DNA from: Muriicola sp. Z0-33
GTDB taxonomy: Bacteria > Bacteroidota > Bacteroidia > Flavobacteriales > Flavobacteriaceae
Assembly: GCF_026126425.1 (NCBI RefSeq)
Contig: NZ_JAFMPW010000007.1
Coordinates: forward strand, 153,041-217,040
Length of the DNA: 64,000 nt
Direction of reading: 5' to 3'
Both the position numbers and the translations under genes were made by a program. The notes under the pieces are model-generated. The model had not been told where the DNA came from and did no database searches. It saw only the letters and a program-made list of their open reading frames with translations. How positions within the stretch are numbered: the stretch's first letter is position 1; every line of letters starts with the position of its first letter. This document shows, piece after piece, positions 61,426 to 64,000 of this stretch.

Positions 61426-63329
61426 TATTCTCTTAATTTATCAAATGCGTCTATAATCCTTTTTGGAATTTTATCAATATGATTGATATGCTTTAGCAAT
61501 AATTCAGATGAATCAATTCCTTTTGACGGTAGCCTAATCAAAGTATCATAATCTACATCATCAACTAGACATTTATCATAAACACCTCTTTTTAAAATGG
61601 AATAAAACTTCTGATTATTATTACATTTCACATTTGGAATCTCCGCTTTCCATCCATTAATTTCTTCAATATTAAACTCAAACACACCATTATAATAATC
61701 CTTGAGAATATCAAGCCAAACTTCATTTTCAATTGAATCCTCTATGTCTTGAATACCAATAAAAAACATATTGTCTTTAATAGCGGCTGCACCAATTACA
61801 AAGCTCATATCATTATCAAATAGGTAGACTACTTGCTCATCTGATTTTTTAAAACCATCCATTACTTTATCCAACAAAGCTTTATTTATTAGCCATTTAT
61901 CTTTTCCTTGAATGTTTATTAATTGGATATTGTCCTTAATTAATGTGCTACCAGAATATAATTCATAAAGTTTTGGAACCAAGTACTGTTCAGTGTCACC
62001 CTCTACGATTAAAAATTTATCATGAAAAAGGAAGTCGCTATTCTTTACGTTTAGCGAAGAATAAATTGCTTCAACATCATCACATCCATTAATAACTGAA
62101 TAACCATCATCCTCTTGAATTACACTATTAATTTTATCAAGATTCGATTTATCTATAAAAATTGTAGAATGTGTGCTTATTATAGTTTGAACATTTCCTT
62201 CTGAAACTTTATTTAGTATGTCAAAAAATTCTCGTTGAGCTTTAGGATAAAGATGTGTTTCTGGTTCATCAAACGCCCAAATAAACTTATTAATACTTTC
62301 CTTATCGGTATCTGCTTTTGCTTTTATTAATGAAAACCAAATTTGTCTTTTTAATCCTTCTCCTTGATTTTCTAGATGTATTGGACCATCACTATAAGTT
62401 TTTGTAACCATTACATCAGATATTTTCTCCTTTACATCAAAATAAACTTTTGAATTTATGCCTTCAACATCTTTAGCAACCTCCCTAATTATATCGCTAA
62501 TTTCGCCAAACTTCTTGTTAATGGCTTCTTCTGCCTTTTTTGCAGACTCTACCGCTTCGGCTTTAATAGGTTTTAAATGAACATCTATTTCTTCCTTCAT
62601 TATTGCATTTGCAGTTGCAATAATTTCATCCAAACTAGTATTCCAATCAAATAAGCTAAATGAAGGAAAAATATCACTATCGCTTTTTGCTAACTTATAC
62701 ACTGACCATTGAAGTTTAGAATCTGTTTTAGTGTAAATAGCCCTAACCTTTTCAAGATTTGAAAATCTGCCCTTACCATTTTCATTTTCTATTTCATCAG
62801 AAGTAACTTCATGCTCCTTTATTTTGCTATCAAGTGCTTTTACGGCCAAATTCCATAATTCGGCAGAATCCTCTGAATCGTTCATTAACGCAAAAGTCTT
62901 AGACATCCCTCCCTTAAATTTTTTAGCCAGCCATACTACTCGTTCGTCATTGCTTTCTATGGACCATTTTAATGGTGTTGACAAATTCATTTCTGTATAT
63001 TCTTTACCTTCATCTTCGTCATATACAAACTTTCCTATTATATATGTTGAAGCACCATCATCTTCAAAATTTGGCAACCCTTTTTTGGCAAGCAACTCAT
63101 TAAGTTTGGTTGTCTCTTCTGAAGTATTTGACAAGTCGCTTTTATAATTACCTTCACCTAATGAATTATATTTAGACTTTGCATTTAGCAATAAATCAAA
63201 TGCCTGTAAAATAGTAGACTTACCACTATCATTCAAGCCAATATAAATATTTGGGTTATCTTCTGACAGCACCAAGTTTATGGTCTTACAACTCCTGTAA
63301 TTAAAAATGATAATTTCTTCTAAATACAT
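61425..63329 (-). CDS. OLD-family-like ATPase with TOPRIM domain
   Basis: 634 residues. N-terminal ABC/SMC-type ATPase: Walker A at 31-39 (GLNDSGKST) after EIIIFNYRSCKTINLVL; a long helical insertion; signature-like LENQGEGLKRQIWFSLIKAK; Walker B in FIWAFDEPETHLYPKAQREF; His switch in TIISTHSTIF. From about residue 435 comes a TOPRIM nuclease domain: DKFLIVEGDTEQYLVPKLYE (catalytic Glu) and EQVVYLFDNDMSFV (DxD). This is the class 2 OLD/RloA-like plan. OLD nucleases act in anti-phage defence (P2 Old, Gabija GajA). Genes of this sort inside hsd loci are known as R-linked ORFs. It precedes the ExK-type nuclease by a one-base overlap. Confidence 0.88.
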   Translation of the reverse strand: MYLEEIIIFNYRSCKTINLVLSEDNPNIYIGLNDSGKSTILQAFDLLLNAKSKYNSLGEGNYKSDLSNTSEETTKLNELLAKKGLPNFEDDGASTYIIGKFVYDEDEGKEYTEMNLSTPLKWSIESNDERVVWLAKKFKGGMSKTFALMNDSEDSAELWNLAVKALDSKIKEHEVTSDEIENENGKGRFSNLEKVRAIYTKTDSKLQWSVYKLAKSDSDIFPSFSLFDWNTSLDEIIATANAIMKEEIDVHLKPIKAEAVESAKKAEEAINKKFGEISDIIREVAKDVEGINSKVYFDVKEKISDVMVTKTYSDGPIHLENQGEGLKRQIWFSLIKAKADTDKESINKFIWAFDEPETHLYPKAQREFFDILNKVSEGNVQTIISTHSTIFIDKSNLDKINSVIQEDDGYSVINGCDDVEAIYSSLNVKNSDFLFHDKFLIVEGDTEQYLVPKLYELYSGSTLIKDNIQLINIQGKDKWLINKALLDKVMDGFKKSDEQVVYLFDNDMSFVIGAAAIKDNMFFIGIQDIEDSIENEVWLDILKDYYNGVFEFNIEEINGWKAEIPNVKCNNNQKFYSILKRGVYDKCLVDDVDYDTLIRLPSKGIDSSELLLKHINHIDKIPKRIIDAFDKLRE

Positions 63330-63332
63330 CTA

Positions 63333-63542
63333 TTAAAGTTTTTCAAAATCATAGTTCTCTCTAATATTTGCAGCAAAATAAACTCCTAAGGAACCTGCAT
63401 TAATTAATTCTTCATAAATAGCTAAAGGCACATCAAAATATTGATAAACTGTACCTCCTTTAAATTCAACTTCCAAGGTATTCGTTTCTGGGTTGTACCC
63501 TACTGATACTAAATTTGACGAGCTAACTGGCGTTCTTTCCAT
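63333..63542 (-). CDS. KTSC domain protein
   Basis: 69 residues, the full length of a KTSC domain (named for lysyl-tRNA synthetase C-terminal association). Motifs are SSNLVSVGYNPETNTLEVEF, GGTVYQYFDVPLAIYEEL and AGSLGVYFAANIRENYDFEK, matching the SVGYD..LEVEF..G..Y.Y..VP family line. Such small proteins are often found in phage and defence regions; their ligand is unclear. It starts 10 bp after the HsdS remnant and ends 3 bp before the OLD-like gene, so it belongs to the same leftward transcript. Confidence 0.85.
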   Translation of the reverse strand: MERTPVSSSNLVSVGYNPETNTLEVEFKGGTVYQYFDVPLAIYEELINAGSLGVYFAANIRENYDFEKL

Positions 63543-63552
63543 AATTATATTT

Positions 63553-63915
63553 TTAGTTTATTAATTCTTCCTCAACCACAACCTTGGTCATTTTTGAGAG
63601 AAGTAATTCCTTTAACTTTTCTAAAGTTGAATTTTGTCTTGTAAGGCTCTCTCTTTTCTTTAAAATTTGAACAAATGGATGTTTTTGCATAATTTCAAAT
63701 ACAGGTTCAATTATCATTAATTTTTCAATTAACTGTTTAGAGAGATTGGGTTGTGCTCCGCCAATAGCATGACTTACAATTTCATCTCTATTAACTCTAA
63801 AATAATAGTATAGGTATGCACTTTTAATTTCATTTTCACAAATCATTGCACAACATGCTTGATTAGTTGAAGACTTCTTTTTTAAATAACCAACTTGTCC
63901 TTTTGTTGTATAGTG
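63553..63915 (-). pseudogene. hsdS: 3' remnant of type I specificity subunit HsdS, cut by an insertion
   Basis: The frame can be followed leftward from 63915: TTKGQVGYLKKKSSTNQACC, then AMICENEIKSAYLYYYFRV and GGAQPNLSKQLIEKLMI, typical of the end of an HsdS target-recognition domain. The last conserved helix follows (ESLTRQNSTLEKLKELLLSK). A stop codon (63916-63918) and non-HsdS sequence lie directly upstream, so at least three quarters of the gene (usual length about 400 residues) is missing here. An ATG at 63846 could start a 97-residue C-terminal peptide. Without an intact HsdS elsewhere, neither methylation nor restriction by this complex would be targeted. Confidence 0.85.
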
Positions 63916-64000
63916 TCAGCAAAAAGTGAACTTTTAAAGGGTTAAATCTAAGATATAGATTTAATATTTTTAATAACCTTTAAAAGCAAGACAAATGCCT
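63914..64000 (+). mobile_element. Left end of a probable insertion sequence, with start of its transposase
   Basis: The HsdS frame stops abruptly at a TGTCAGCAAAAAGTGAAC end (from 63914). A nested palindrome follows: CTTTTAAAGG (63931-63940) pairs with CCTTTAAAAG (63977-63986), enclosing AAATCTA/TAGATTT. An ATG at 63995 starts a rightward frame cut off by the window end, the expected place for a transposase. The family cannot be assigned from 87 bp. The right end, the opposite inverted repeat and the rest of hsdS should lie beyond 64000. Confidence 0.6.

Noticed and set aside
1..64000. tRNA, rRNA genes or a replication origin
   Set aside because: Reading by eye showed no cloverleaf with a TTCRANNC arm, no rRNA sequence and no DnaA-box cluster. 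A tRNAscan run would be needed for certainty.

Overview
The window looks like chromosome of a marine-type member of the Flavobacteriaceae (Bacteroidota). This is inferred from AT-rich DNA, many Sec signal peptides of the form MKN...SQ, the lack of clear Shine-Dalgarno sequences, and the mix of ThuA and DUF6797-type proteins, TPR sensor kinases, a Wzc-like tyrosine kinase and tiny Bacteroidota-type proteins. I cannot name a genus. I saw no rRNA, tRNA or CRISPR array.

Layout. Positions 1-2237 carry the end of a sugar isomerase/epimerase and a ThuA-like lipoprotein, separated by a 7-bp tandem repeat and a REP-like hairpin. Positions 2349-16461 are one leftward run of nine closely packed genes, all for exported proteins: a small secreted protein, a ricin-type lectin fusion, five tandem paralogues of a family I do not recognise, and two paralogues of which one has a lysozyme/transglycosylase-like motif. 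Facing it at 16572-17868 are an ECF-type sigma factor and a single-pass TPR protein resembling an anti-sigma factor. Behind these, leftward, lie two paralogous lipoproteins and a membrane-anchored TPR-CHAT (caspase-like) protein (17860-21910). I regard 2349-21910 as the best candidate for an undescribed system: a dedicated sigma switch, a putative envelope protease and a set of secreted beta-rich, lectin and muramidase-like proteins. The functional link rests on gene context only.

Positions 22024-26369 hold a large cytochrome c/beta-propeller lipoprotein and a secreted, distantly CotH-like protein. Positions 26648-39509 form a rightward surface-polysaccharide locus: WecA/TagO-like initiating enzyme, flippase, polymerase, four glycosyltransferases, a WcaF-like acetyltransferase, a Wzc-like kinase and an OafA-type acyltransferase. 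No Wza-type exporter or sugar-nucleotide genes are present. Positions 39529-51364 are regulatory and miscellaneous: a stand-alone receiver, a PAS-rich sensor kinase/response regulator pair, an epimerase, unknown proteins, and a tiny Cys/Pro/Gly lipopeptide next to a TPR sensor kinase/LuxR-type regulator, preceded by a possible attenuator.

Positions 51454-56536 contain two tiny conserved-looking proteins, a secreted EEP-family nuclease and a three-gene cluster (TerB-like, coiled-coil membrane protein, vWA-like lipoprotein). Positions 56678-63915 are a leftward type I restriction module: HsdR, two nuclease-like proteins, an OLD-like ATPase, a KTSC protein and the 3' remnant of HsdS. The HsdS frame is cut at about 63914 by the end of what appears to be an insertion sequence, whose transposase would start at 63995 and run out of the window.
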